In this document: in pieces, positions 1-9,990 of the stretch
Numbering within the stretch: the first letter of the stretch is position 1
Layout: the number at the start of each line of letters is the position of its first letter
Assembly (NCBI GenBank): GCA_023362775.1
Contig: JALMGJ010000002.1
Span: 29,417,414 to 29,481,413, forward strand
Source: Charina bottae
Lineage: Eukaryota; Chordata; Lepidosauria; Squamata; Charinaidae
DNA: 64,000 nucleotides
Reading direction: 5' to 3'
Program-made: the position numbers and the translations under genes
Notes under the pieces: model-generated
Databases searched by the model: none
What the model saw: only the letters and a program-made list of their open reading frames with translations
Told to the model about the DNA's origin: nothing

Positions 1-97
1 TGTCTCCCAGGATACACCAAGCTTACGAGAGAGGGAGCATCGGTTTGCTGCTATGACTGTTCTCCGTGTATGGAAGGAACAATCTCCACGCAAGACG
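1..97 (+). CDS. V2R gene 1, exon 5 (3' part, cut by window edge)
   Basis: This is the end of the cysteine-rich (NCD3G) exon of a vomeronasal type-2 receptor, a class C GPCR of vomeronasal sensory neurons that links the extracellular Venus-flytrap domain to the seven-helix domain. Frame 1 opens with C-L-P-G-Y and contains the C-C-Y-D-C-x2-C pattern of the family. It ends on the first base of a codon at 97 before a GT donor (98-99), which is phase 1 and matches the acceptor of the next exon. The paralogous exon at 34518-34644 is nearly the same. Upstream exons lie outside the window, so the state of the whole gene is unknown. Confidence 0.9.
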
Positions 98-622
98 GTA
101 GATGCCCCAAGAGCAAAGAAGGAGCACCATCCAAGTCCAAAGAAGGCCTGACCTTGCTTAGTCCCCAAGGCCAACCAAGCCTGTTAAATTCTGCCAACTG
201 TTACTAACTTACTGATTTATTTCTCACACAAAATGCCCCATAAGCCAGACTATTGTGTGGGAGGTGTGTATGGGTGTTCTTGAGGGTGGGAGCCTGAACT
301 TTGATTGGTAAAAACAGGGTTTATAACAGAGAGGAGATTTGTTTACAGGAAATGCATGATAGGGAGAGGCAAAGCTAGCTAACTGCTTCCTCACAGGAGG
401 AGAGTACAAGAGCAGGCACACCATTTAGGTAGAACATAGGCAGAAGGAAATGACCTACATTACCAATTTTTTTAAGGAAGTGTGATCAGCTTGACAAAGA
501 GGGAATACAGAGGAAATCCTTACAGCTCTATGTATACCCAGCTGTCCCCTTGGGTCACTTTGTTATCAGCTGCTGAATGCCACTGAATTCACTAGCTAAA
601 AAAACAACTGCTTGTTTTTCAG

Positions 623-1533
623 ATGCAGCCCATTGTGAAAAGTGTCCAGATGACCAGCATTCCAATAAAAAGCGAGATCAATGTGTCCCCAAGATTATAA
701 GTTTCCTGTCTTATCAAGAAAGGTTGGGTCTCATCCTGATGCTCTTTGCACTTGGGTTGTCCTTAACCACTGCCTTTGTTCTGGGAATCTTCATTAAATA
801 CCGAGAAACTCCCATCGTCAAAGCCAACAACCGGGACCTCACCTACATTCTACTGGTCTCCCTCCTGCTTTCTTTCTTGACTTCCCTGCTGTTCATAGGT
901 CGCTCCAAGAAAGTGACTTGCCTCCTTCGACAAAGCACCTTCAGTATTGTTTTCTCTGTTGCTGTGTCTTCCTTGCTGGGCAAGACTGTCATGGTGGTTG
1001 TGGCATTTCTGGCCACAAAGCCAGGCAGCAGGATGAGGAAATGGCTGGGAAAGAGTCTGGCCAACTCCATTGTCTTCTCCTGCTCTGGGGTTCAGGTGGG
1101 CATCTGCATCGTATGGCTGGGAATCTCTCCCCCATTTCCAGATGCTGACCTACATTCCCAATCAGGACAGATCCTGCTGCAATGCAATGAAGGCTCAGTC
1201 ACCATGTTCTACTCTGCACTGGGCTATATGGGCTTTCTGGCTGCCATCTGCTTCTTGGTGGCTTTCCTGGCCCGCAAGCTGCCAGGGACCTTCAATGAAG
1301 CCAAGTGGATCACCTTCAGCATGCTGGTTTTCTGCAGCGTTTGGGTCTCCTTTGTCCCCACCTACCTGAGCACCAAGGGGAAATACATGGTGGCTGTGCA
1401 GATCTTCTCCATCCTCGCCTCCAGCCTGGGCTTACTGGGATGCATCTTTATCCCCAAATGCTACATCATTATCCTGAGACCTGACATGAACACCAAGGAG
1501 CATCTCATGATGAAAAACAATGAGGGTTCTTGA
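623..1533 (+). CDS. V2R gene 1, exon 6: seven-transmembrane domain
   Basis: Last coding exon of a vomeronasal type-2 receptor. The acceptor is a pyrimidine tract plus CAG ending at 622; the split codon with exon 5 gives Asp, followed by A-A-H-C-E-K-C, the last cysteines of the NCD3G domain. About seven hydrophobic segments follow. Typical class C/V2R motifs are visible: [12 protein letters not shown] after TM1, R-D-L-T-Y, L-L-R-Q, F-L-A-T-K-P-G in loop 2, L-Q-C-N-E-G-S in extracellular loop 2, and F-N-E-A-K before TM6. The frame is open to TGA at 1531-1533, with a normal-length tail after TM7. No canonical AATAAA was noticed close downstream. Nothing in this exon indicates a pseudogene. Confidence 0.95.
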
Positions 1534-1694
1534 TTTTGGTGCTTTTTGTTTTTTGTGTAATTTAGTGGTAATATAAAAAAAGAAGTAAAGTCCTTTTCAT
1601 GAGTTCTAAGAATGGTGAATGGCAATGGTGAATTCATCCTTGAGGGAGGTATAGGTATACTCCTCACGAAACTTTCACTGGATCCCTTTTTTAG

Positions 1695-3075
1695 GAAAGA
1701 TGGTTGAGAAAGTGGTAGCATTGCAGCTCCAGAGGATCCTGGATGAAATGGATTATCTCGACCCTTTTCATTAACATTTCAGGCCCGGATATGGGACAGA
1801 AACAGCATCGATGACACTTTGGGATGATCTCTGGTAGGAGCGGGAGCGGGATGGGGGCAATACATCCATCCTTGCTCATCATCATCCTCTCTGCAGCTTT
1901 CATCAACCATGGTATCCTTTTGGGCAGACTTAGGGAGTTCGGGGTGGGTGGCACAGTTTTCTGCTGTTTCACCTACTTCCTCCAGGGCTGGTCCCAATTG
2001 GTGTTGATACGGAGCGAGAGATCCGACCCACGGCCCCTCCTTTGTGGGGTGCCTCAGTGTTTGGTAATCTCCCTGCCCCTTTCAAACCTCTACATGAAAC
2101 CACTGGTGAGATAATCCATCACCATGGGATGAGGTATCATCAGTATGCAGATGATACCCAATTATACACCTCCATCCTGGGTGATTTAAGTGACCCTCTC
2201 TCGGTGCCTGGAGGCTGTAGGGGTCCAGATGAGGAACAACAGGCTTCAGCTGAAGCCTGGTAAGACAGAGTAGCTGTGGGTTGGGGGCTCCTCTGCATCT
2301 GGGAATTTAAGTACAGAATCTGGAATCTGGAATTTACGTTCGGAATCTGGGGGTCCTCAAAGAGCAGCTGTCAGTCGTGGAAAGGAGGGCCTTTCCTCAA
2401 CTTTGTGTTGCGTGCCAGTTACACCCCATCCTGGATCAGGAAGACCTCCGGTCAGTCACTCATGCCCTAGTCATCTCCCATATAGACTATTGCAATGCTC
2501 TCTACATAGGGCTACCCTTTGCTGCAGGAGGTGCATTGGGTGCCAGTTTGCTTCTGGGTCCAATTCAAGGTGTTGGTCATCTCCTTTAAAGCCCTACATG
2601 GCATGGGTCCAGGTTACCTGAGGGACCATCTCACTGCCATTACATCGACCCATCCCACCCAATCAGGCAGAGAAGACATGTTACGGACCACCTCCATGAA
2701 AGACTGTCGATTGGTGGGGCCCAGAAAGAGCCTTCTCTGCTGTGGCCCCCACCCTATGGAATACTCTTCCCCCAGAGGTGAGGCAGGCCCCCACTCTTCC
2801 GGCCTTCTGGAAAGGGGTGAAGACCTGGCTCTGCCATCTCACTTGGGGCAGGAGGAGGGGTAATCAATCCTGGCCATATTAGCGTCTTGAAGAGGCTCCC
2901 ATGAATTAAATGAATTTAACTTAAGAACTTTTTAACATCTCTATATTGGATTTGATATTTATATTTTTATTTAAGAATATTGTTTTTATTGTATTTTAAT
3001 CTTTATTTGTTCCAGTTTTATCGTAAACCACCCAGAATTGCTCTTTGAGTGAGATGGGCGGGTTTTTTTCTTCTT
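1695..3075 (+). mobile_element. Decayed L2-like (CR1-clade) LINE, RT part and 3' end
   Basis: Broken + strand frames match the reverse transcriptase of the L2-like LINE that is much better preserved at 6632-8590. Shared features are M-V-E-K-V-V-A near the start, R-P-G-Y-G-T-E-T-A, H-H-G-M-R-Y-H-Q-Y-A-D-D-T-Q-L-Y with the RT catalytic YADD, and A-L-V-I-S-H-I-D-Y-C-N-A-L-Y. Many stops and frameshifts show it is dead. The 3' end carries the family's conserved tail (CCACCCAGAATTGC, then GAGATGGGCGGG). It begins about 160 bp after the stop of V2R gene 1. Confidence 0.8.
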
Positions 3076-3218
3076 CTTCATGTCAGAAGCACCAAGACGC
3101 TTCTGCAGTGAAAGGATTTGCCAGTGATGTTGCCCGGGGGACGTCCAAAGAGGCTGCTTTCATGTCCCAGTGATTTTTCCCACTGAAGTGGTACCTATTT
3201 TTCTAATGGATGAAATTT

Positions 3219-3242
3219 GAAACATACATACATACATACATA
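3219..3242. repeat. (CATA)n microsatellite
   Basis: About five consecutive ACATA/CATA units. It has no coding potential. Confidence 0.8.
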
Positions 3243-3380
3243 TCACTAATGTTAATGTATTTTCCAAAACCAATTTAGAGAAAACATTATAGAGCAGCTC
3301 TGTTCGATCTCATTTTTAGATTAGATGAAAATCTCAGCCTCCTCTTCTTCTGTATCAATGTATGGAGCATAGTCTTGGAA

Positions 3381-3713
3381 TAAAAAGGTAAAGGTTCCCC
3401 CCACACATTTGTGCAGTCATGTCCGACTCTAGGGGCCGGTGCTCATCTCCGTTTGTTAGCTGAAGAGCCAGCGCTGTCCAAAGACGCTTCCACGGTCATG
3501 TGGCCGGCATGACACGCGCAGAACACTAACCAAAGTGGTACCTATTAATCTACTTGCATTTGCATGCTTTCGAATTGCTAGGTTGGCAAGAGCTGGGGTG
3601 AGTGCAGGAGCTCACTCCATCACGTGGGGCTAGGGATTCGAACCTCTGAACTTGCAATCTTCTGATTGACAAGCCAGGTGCCTTACCTGCTGAGCCACCA
3701 CGCCCCCTTGACT
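3381..3713 (-). mobile_element. Sauria-type tRNA-derived SINE (antisense)
   Basis: Read on the minus strand, the head is a tRNA-like Pol III promoter: GTGGTGGCTCAGCAGGTAAG resembles an A box region and GGTTCGAATCCC (3640s) is a B box. The body ends in the RTE/BovB-like tail containing AGAGTCGGACATGACTG and ending in ACCTTTACC. Candidate TSDs CTTGGAATA flank it (about 3374-3382 and 3712-3720). SINEs of this type are characteristic of squamates and use RTE/BovB machinery; full-length BovB-type sequence also occurs in this window. Confidence 0.8.
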
Positions 3714-3724
3714 TGGAATACCCT

Positions 3725-5350
3725 CATATTAAAGTGTTACCATAACAACACATGAACGTAAGCAATGCCCTGCTGGATCAGACCCCTGGCCCATCTAGTC
3801 TAGCGGTCTGTTCTCACAGCGGTCAACCAACTGCACAAGGAAGCCCTCTAGTCTCCCAGCAGATGTCCTTCAGAGGCAATCCAGTTGCCATCAGGGCTAG
3901 TAGCCATTTGTCCCCAGGACTTCCATGAATTGGTCCAACCCTTTTTTGATGCCAGCCAAGCTGGTAGCCAGCTGCACATCTTGTGGTAGCAAATTCCAAG
4001 TGTTATTATGTGTTGTGTGAAAAAAATATTTCCTTTTGTCTATCCTGATTCTTCTGGCATTCAATTTCATTGGGTGACCTCTGGTTCTAGGATTTTGGGA
4101 AGGGGAAATAGCTCCTCCTTGTCTACTTTGTCCACACCATGCATAATTTTGTTTCCCTGAATCATCTCCCCTCTCATTCGCCTCCTTTCTAGGCTAAAAA
4201 GCCCCACATGTTGCAACCTTTCCTCACAGGGAAGCTGCTCAAGCTTGTGATCACCTTGGTTGCCCTCATGTGAACCTTCTCTAGCTCCACTGTGTCCTTT
4301 TTGAGGTGTGGCAACCAGAACTGCACACAGTATTCCAGATGCGATTGAACCATTGATTTATATACAGTAAGGGCATTATGATATAGGCGTCTCTATTCAC
4401 ATTACTGTTTCTTATCACCAGTAACATGCGGTGGCATTTTTTATAGTGGATGCATACTGTGTTGACACCTTCATTGATCTGTGTAGTACCACTCCAAGAT
4501 CTTTTTCTGCAGTGGTCACTGCTAGCTCTGGTTCCATTAATTCAGTCCTCTGTCGTGGAGATGGGCGGTGATAAATTCAAATAATAAATAAATAAATAAA
4601 ATTTGTTTGAGTGGTTGGGATTTTGGGCACCAATGTGCATCACTTGACTCTTGCTCATGTTGAATGACACCTGCCATCTTGATGCCCACTCCCTAATGTG
4701 CAGGGATCCTTTGGGGTCCTTTGCTTGGAGTACCTTATTTTTACTTCTCTGAACAATTTAGTGTCATGAGCAAACCTGGCTATTCCACTAGTGATGCCTA
4801 ATTACCAATCATTTATATAGATGCCAAAAAAGCACCGGTCCTAGGACAGAAACCTGGGGGATCCCCCCATTGTGAGAAATGTCCATTTGTTTTCTCTTCT
4901 TTAGCTAGTTGCTTCTCCACAGGAGGACCTGCTCTTTCATGCCATGGCTCATAAGCTGACTGAGAAGTCTTGATGAGGGAGTTTATCAAAGGCTTTTTGA
5001 AAATCTAAGGCAGTAATTACTACTGGCTTGCCCTTAGCCACATATTCATTAACAAAATAAACTTTTCGTACCTCAAAAAACTAGTAGACAGGAGCCATGT
5101 TGGGTATCCTTGAGCAAAGATTCTCCAGATGTTTGATAATTTGAAATATAAGTTTATATTATTTATATTTGGCGGTGACTAAATTTGAAAAATAAATAAA
5201 TTAATAAATATGATATTTCATAGCAGTTCCCAACTATCTTCCCTTGGAACAGATATTAAAGGCTCCCCGAGAGCCTTTTTTAAACATTGGAGTTATGGTG
5301 GCCAACTTTCAATCCTCAACGAAAGAGGCTGAGTATGGAGACAGGTTCCA
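3725..5350 (-). mobile_element. Degenerate CR1 LINE, RT and C-terminal part (antisense)
   Basis: Translation of the minus strand gives CR1-type peptides in broken frames: G-I-P-Q-V-S-V-L-G-P-V (RT motif before the first catalytic block, about 4836-4860) and V-Q-F-W-L-P-H-L-K-K-D-T-V-E-L-E-K-V (about 4255-4325), typical of the CR1 C-terminus. It differs from the L2-like family seen elsewhere in the window. Numerous stops. Two AAATAAATAAAT tails with GAGATGGGCGG-like or GGCGGTGA sequence (4558-4603, 5170-5212) look like tiny L2-like 3' ends inserted into it. Confidence 0.65.
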
Positions 5351-6095
5351 TCTTTAGTTACACATCCTCCTTAGGACCCTTATTCTCCGTAACAGAAAAG
5401 GATATGCGTAACAGAAAAGGAGCTGCCACCTTTTGAGTGGGACTCTCTGCCTCTCCTGCCTATTCCAGGAGAAACTCCTTGGCCTCAAGGGATCAAACTC
5501 TTTCCTTGAGCACCATGTTCTTTGTCCAGCAGTCAGATAATCTTCTCTTCTTCTGAACTGTCCAGAGCCGTTGCAAGTTGGCAGTGTAATAAATAAATAA
5601 ATAATAGTAATGCACGTGACACTCAGTGCGGTACTATATATGTCCCACACCACTGTGGCTATCTATCTTTATATCTATAAAGCTATAGAGCACTGATATT
5701 CTGGACTCCAGCATACTATATATATATATGCTCAGTGCAGATATCCAAATTCACGCATATCCTATGCAGACAGCCTTTGCTTTAATGCATCCAATGAAGG
5801 GAAGCCTGCCCCTTTCAACATCCAAGATCAGAAACTATCTGCTTGTAACATACATCTATTAGTCAGAGACCCGGGGAAAATTCATATTGCCAGGGTGTGA
5901 TTCTGCCATAGTTAGACCGAGGTAGGAGAAGCCCCTTAGTCCTCCAGGAAATACAGATTTTTGGCTGGCCATGTCTTCCATACCAGCCGTGTCATAATGG
6001 CCTAATAACTTTCAAACTTCCAAATTCTGCCTTCTGAGCCAAAAGAACATGCACTCTGCCCTATCCTATATCAACACTTGTGGCAATGGGCCTAG
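5351..6095. other. Non-genic stretch, nothing firm
   Basis: AT-rich sequence with a short AAATAAATAAAT run (5587-5603) and a (TA)n run near 5709-5728. I see no exon-like frame with plausible splice sites and no repeat that I can name. Confidence 0.6.
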
Positions 6096-6160
6096 TGTTC
6101 AGTTCAGTTCAGTTCAGTTCAGTTCAGTTCAGTTCAGTTCAGTTCAGTTCAATTCAATTC
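6096..6160. repeat. (AGTTC)n pentanucleotide microsatellite
   Basis: About twelve tandem AGTTC units, the last ones drifting to AATTC. Directly abuts an L1 fragment. Confidence 0.95.
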
Positions 6161-6630
6161 ATTTGTTGTTCTGAGCACCAGTTGTAACAAATGAGATAAA
6201 ACCTGCATATTGTCCTTGCTCCTTTTTTAAAAAGTCTTTGTAAGTCAGCCATTTGTCTTTAGCTCTTACTTCTGTTTTGTGAAATGCTTCTTGCATGGAG
6301 ATCCATAAAGGTCTTTTATAACATAAAGTTAATTTATATTTATTCCAAATTCTTAACAAAGATCTTCTAATTTAATGATTTTTAAAGTCCACATTAACTT
6401 TTACTTTATCGTACCACAAATATCCAAGCCATCCATATCTTAATTCATGACCCTCCAAGTTCAATAATTTTTCATTTTTCAGAACTATCCATTCTTTAAT
6501 CCATACCAAGCAACAAGCAGCATAATATAATTTCAGATCCGGTAGACCTAGTCCGCCCCTTTCTTTTGAATCTTGTAAAATTTATATTTTATTCTTGGTT
6601 TTTTCCCTTGCCAAATAAACTTAGAAATTT
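6161..6630 (-). mobile_element. L1 LINE fragment, ORF2 C-terminal region (antisense)
   Basis: Minus-strand frames give I-W-N-K-Y-K followed by L-C-Y-K-R-P-L-W-I-S-M-Q-E-A-F, matching the equivalent stretch of the L1 copy at 40520-40768. This is the part of ORF2 downstream of the reverse transcriptase. Both ends are truncated; no TSD was identified. Confidence 0.75.
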
Positions 6631-6631
6631 A

Positions 6632-8590
6632 TTTATTTATTTATTTAATTAAATTTATATAACCGCCCATCTCCCCCAACAGGGAACTCTGGGCGGTTTA
6701 CAATAAAATGGATTAAAACAGAATAAAACATCAATGTACAATATATAAATTAATAAATAATTATAAATCCAGATGGAGATGGAATTAAAACAAAGGACAA
6801 TAAATTAAGGAATTAACCACCCCCATGAGGAACTATCCTTTCCTCCTTCCCATGCCAGGCGGCAGAACCAGGTCTTCAGCTCTTTCCTAAAGGTCGGGAG
6901 GGAGGGGATCTGCCTCAACTCTGGGGGCAAGATGTTCCACAGTGTGGGTGCTACCACAGAGAAGGCCCGCCTCCTAGACCCCATCAGATGACATTCTTTA
7001 ATTGATGGGGTTCGTAGAAGGCCCTCTCTGAATGACCTGGTGGGGCGGGTCGATAAAATGGAGATAAGACAGTCCTTCAGGTATTCTGGCCCCATGCCAT
7101 GTAGGGCTTTAAAGGTAATAACCAACACCTTGAATTGTACCCGGAAGCAGACCAGCACCCAATGCAGCTCGCGGGGCAAAGGTGTTATATGTGCAGATTT
7201 TGGTGCACCCAAAATTGCTCGCGCGGCGGCATTCTGCACCAGCTGAAGCTTCCGGATAGTCTTCAAGGGTAACCCCATGTAGAGCGCATTGCAATAATCT
7301 ACATGGGAGATGACGAGAGCATGAGTGACTGTTCGGACGGCGTCGCGATCCAGGAATGGGCGCAACTGGAGCACCAACCGAAGTTGTGCGAAAGCCCTCC
7401 TAGCCACGACTGCCACCTGCTCTTCGAGCAGGAGTTGTGAGTCTAGAAGGACCCCCAAGTTACGCACCGGTTCCGAATGGGGCAGTGCTACCCCATCAAG
7501 AACCAAAGATGATAATTTCCCAGAAGATGCTAGGTCATAAATCCACAGCCACTCGGTCTTGCTCAGGTTCAATTGTAGTCTGTTGTTCCCCATCCAGGCC
7601 CTCACAGCCCCCAGGAACTGGGACAGGGTGGTCACTGCATCACTTACTTCACCAGGGATGGAGATGTACAATTGAGTATCATCCGCATACTGATGATACC
7701 TCATCCCATGGTGTCGGACGACCTCGCCCAGCGGTTTCATGTAGATGTTAAATAGGAGAGGAGAGAGAACCGAACCCTGCGGCACCCCACACAAGAGGGG
7801 CCGAGGGTCAGATCTCTCCTCTCCTATTACCACCGACTGGGATCGACCTCGGAGGAAGGAGGTGAACCAGCGCAAAACTACGCCGCCCACCCCCAACTCC
7901 CTAAGCCACCCCAACAGGATACCATGGTCGATGGTATCGAATGCCGCTGAGAGATCCAAGAGAGCAAGGATGGATGCACTACCACCATCCCGCTCCCGCC
8001 AGAGATCATCCGTAAGCGTGACCAATGCAGTCTCCGTCCCATATCCCGGCCTGAAACCTGACTGGAAAGGGTCTAGATAATCCGCTTCATCCAGGGTCCT
8101 TTGAAGTAGCAACGCCACCACTTTCTCAACCACCTTTCCAAAAAGGGGAGGTGGGAGACTGGACGAAAATTATCCAGGATGGTAGGGTCCAGGGCTGGCT
8201 TCTTGAGGAGGGGGTGCACCAGTGCCTCTTTAAAGGCAGTTGGAACCACCCCCTCCACCAAGGATGTATTAATCATGGCCTGGACCCATCCACATGTCAC
8301 CTCCCTGGCTGATTTCACTAGCCAGGAAGGGCAGGGATCTAAATGGCATGCGGTGGAATTAACAATTCGAAGGATCCTGTCCACTTCCTCAGGTCCAACA
8401 GGATCAAATCGTTCCCAGATAACAGGGCAAGACCATTCTCCCGGCATCTCCCCAGACTGCATTTCACGCATGGAGTCCAACTTAGACCGAATCCGAGCGA
8501 TTTTATCCTGCAGATGCTCAGCAAATTCTTTTGCACGGCCCTGCAGGTGGGTGGTCAATACAACCCTACGCAAGAGAGATCGAGTAATCT
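6632..8590 (-). mobile_element. L2-like LINE, 5'-truncated, with well-preserved RT
   Basis: An L2-like member of the CR1 clade on the minus strand. The 3' tail (6632-6800) holds (ATTT)n and the family's GGGCGGT block. The coding part covers the whole RT and C-terminus. Upstream, 8140-8573 carries the N-terminal RT segment ending N-F-R-P-V-S. One 1-nt frameshift near 8133-8140 separates the two reading frames. Sequence of the same family recurs at 1695, 31772, 38725 and 50046. Confidence 0.9.
6805..8133 (-). CDS. L2-like LINE reverse transcriptase ORF (442 aa open)
   Basis: This open frame encodes most of a non-LTR retrotransposon reverse transcriptase, which copies element RNA at the nicked target (target-primed reverse transcription). 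Visible RT blocks in order: F-Q-S-G-F-R-P-G-Y-G-T-E-T-A (about residues 22-36), L-L-D-L-S-A-A-F-D-T-I-D-H (first catalytic Asp), G-V-P-Q-G-S-V-L-S-P-L-L-F-N-I-Y, and Y-H-Q-Y-A-D-D-T-Q-L-Y with the catalytic YADD. A conserved C-terminal region follows (Q-N-A-A-A-R-A-I, L-H-W and F-K-A-L-H-G-M-G-P). It is not a complete protein: the N-terminal RT part is in another frame and no endonuclease domain is present upstream. The start Met is simply the first in the frame. Confidence 0.9.
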   Translation of the reverse strand: MVEKVVALLLQRTLDEADYLDPFQSGFRPGYGTETALVTLTDDLWRERDGGSASILALLDLSAAFDTIDHGILLGWLRELGVGGVVLRWFTSFLRGRSQSVVIGEERSDPRPLLCGVPQGSVLSPLLFNIYMKPLGEVVRHHGMRYHQYADDTQLYISIPGEVSDAVTTLSQFLGAVRAWMGNNRLQLNLSKTEWLWIYDLASSGKLSSLVLDGVALPHSEPVRNLGVLLDSQLLLEEQVAVVARRAFAQLRLVLQLRPFLDRDAVRTVTHALVISHVDYCNALYMGLPLKTIRKLQLVQNAAARAILGAPKSAHITPLPRELHWVLVCFRVQFKVLVITFKALHGMGPEYLKDCLISILSTRPTRSFREGLLRTPSIKECHLMGSRRRAFSVVAPTLWNILPPELRQIPSLPTFRKELKTWFCRLAWEGGKDSSSWGWLIP

Positions 8591-9216
8591 TAAACTTTTG
8601 TAGTAATACACTACAAAAAACTCAAACTCCAAAACACAAGGAAAGCAATGTAGTGTATGCAATCCAGTGCAGTGAGGAGTGCTCTGAACTCTACATTGGA
8701 GAAACCAAACAACCTTTGTACAGGAGGATGGCCCAACACAGGAGAAGTAACACCACAGGACCAGAGTCAGCAGTTTATCTTCATCTAAAGGAAAAAGGAC
8801 ACTCATTTGAGGACATTAATGTTCACATTTTAGACATAGAAGATAGGTGGTTTGAGAGAGGGGTCAAGGAATCCATTTATGCCAACTTGGAAAATCCTTC
8901 CTTGAATAGAGGTGGGAGCCTCAGGCACAACCCTTCCCCTATCTTCCTTCCTGCTTTGTCTTCTGTACCTAGGAAGATTAAGACCATTTCGCAAGCTCAA
9001 CAGCAGCAGGGTAATCTTAACGATCCTCCTTTAGATGATAATGGGACTTAGAAATAAACATCTCAAAATAACCATGACCTAGCCCCAGGTGCAAGGTCAC
9101 ACAGCCACCCTAGAAACGTATTTAAGTATTCCCTTACTAACTTTACTCAGACTGAAGAAGCTCCTTGGATAAGGAGTGAAACGTTTCTACTGAGAAAATA
9201 GAAATCCAGTTGACAT
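8590..9216 (+). mobile_element. Penelope-like element, 3' part with GIY-YIG endonuclease
   Basis: A Penelope-like retroelement fragment joined to the 5' break of the L2-like LINE. Frame + from about 8600 to TAG at 9049-9051 encodes the C-terminal GIY-YIG nuclease: N-V-V-Y-A-I-Q-C (GIY-like), then C-S-E-L-Y-I-G-E-T-K (YIG), H-R-R-S-N (conserved Arg region), H-L-K-E-K-G-H-S-F, then R-W-F-E-R-G-V-K-E with the conserved acidic residue, and N-R-G-G. The RT half is missing. The 3' untranslated part (9052-9216) carries a hammerhead-like motif. A related 3' fragment is at 38082-38372 and continues further; this copy stops at 9216, where L1 sequence begins. Confidence 0.85.
9146..9194 (+). ncRNA. Hammerhead ribozyme-like motif in Penelope 3' region
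   Basis: Core box CTGAAGA (9152-9158, fits CUGANGA) is followed by a helix II hairpin CTCCTT-GGAT-AAGGAG and box GAAAC (9178-9182), then GTT. Outside the core, CTCAG (9146-9150) is complementary to CTGAG (9190-9194) and could form helix I. Penelope-like elements are known to carry minimal hammerheads in their terminal repeats. The related copy at 38261-38298 has lost the G of GAAA. The fold and cleavage site have not been computed. Confidence 0.55.
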
Positions 9217-9990
9217 ATTTCGCTTTAACTTTTCTGTATAGAAGGAATAGTCTTTTCTTTTTCTTAGTATCCTCAAAGGTATTTCTTTCAGTACAATTAT
9301 TTCTTTTCCTTCTATATTTAATCCAGTATTATAATGCTTCTTCAAAATTTGCTCTTTTATAACTTTTCTCACAAAATATATCAATATGTCTCTAGGTACT
9401 TTCTTTTCTCTAGCATAACGTGAATTAACTCTAAAAAAGTTATCTATTTCCAAATCTAAATCTTGTTGTTTTATCTCCAGAAATTTAGCTAATATAGAAA
9501 CAATCCTTTCTCTTGCATTTTCATTTGATTGTTCTGGAACTGCTCTCAATCTCAAGATATATTCTTTCTCTCTCATTTCTGCTAATGCAGTAATATTCAA
9601 GTTCCTTAGTAACATCTTCTGATTTAGTCTCTAATTTTTGCATCTGGCCTTGCATATCTTTAAGTTCCCCTGACAAAGTGTTCACAACTTCCTTTACTGT
9701 CTGTACTTCTTTTTTAAACTCTTGTTTGATCTCCTGAGTTGTTTCCTTCTTCATTTCTTCCATCTTCTTATCTATTTTTTTATCTAAGGATGCAATTTGT
9801 TTTCCCATCTGTTTGTTTTGTACCATTGAATCTTCCATTTTCTTGTTTAGTGATGCCATTGCTTCCAGGAGTTTTTTCATTTCTGATGGGGGGGCTCCGT
9901 TGATACTCCAGGTGTTGAAAAATCTGTAGATGTCCTTCCAGTTTCTTTTTCTTTTTCTTTCTCTCTCCTCCTCATTGCCATAGATGCCAT
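9217..9990 (-). pseudogene. L1 ORF1 (RNA-binding chaperone), broken
   Basis: ORF1 proteins coat L1 RNA. The start ATG is at 9990 (M-A-S-M-A-M, basic and Lys/Glu-rich). A frameshift at a C-run near 9889 moves the frame into a coiled coil rich in K/E heptads, continuing to about 9620. Another shift near 9610 leads into the RRM/C-terminal part: L-R-L-R-A-V-P-E, then F-F-R-V-N-S-R-Y-A-R-E-K-K-V-P-R-D (typical L1 ORF1 signature) and L-K-K-H-Y. The frame ends at the junction with Penelope sequence near 9217. Confidence 0.85.

Noticed and set aside
3640..3713. tRNA gene
   Set aside because: The B box and A box belong to a SINE head followed by a BovB-like tail; no cloverleaf with a proper acceptor stem.
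8179..8590. Upstream half of a 290-codon frame that continues into the GIY-YIG domain
   Set aside because: This part is antisense to the L2-like LINE; only the portion from about 8600 is Penelope coding sequence. The apparent fusion is a junction artefact.
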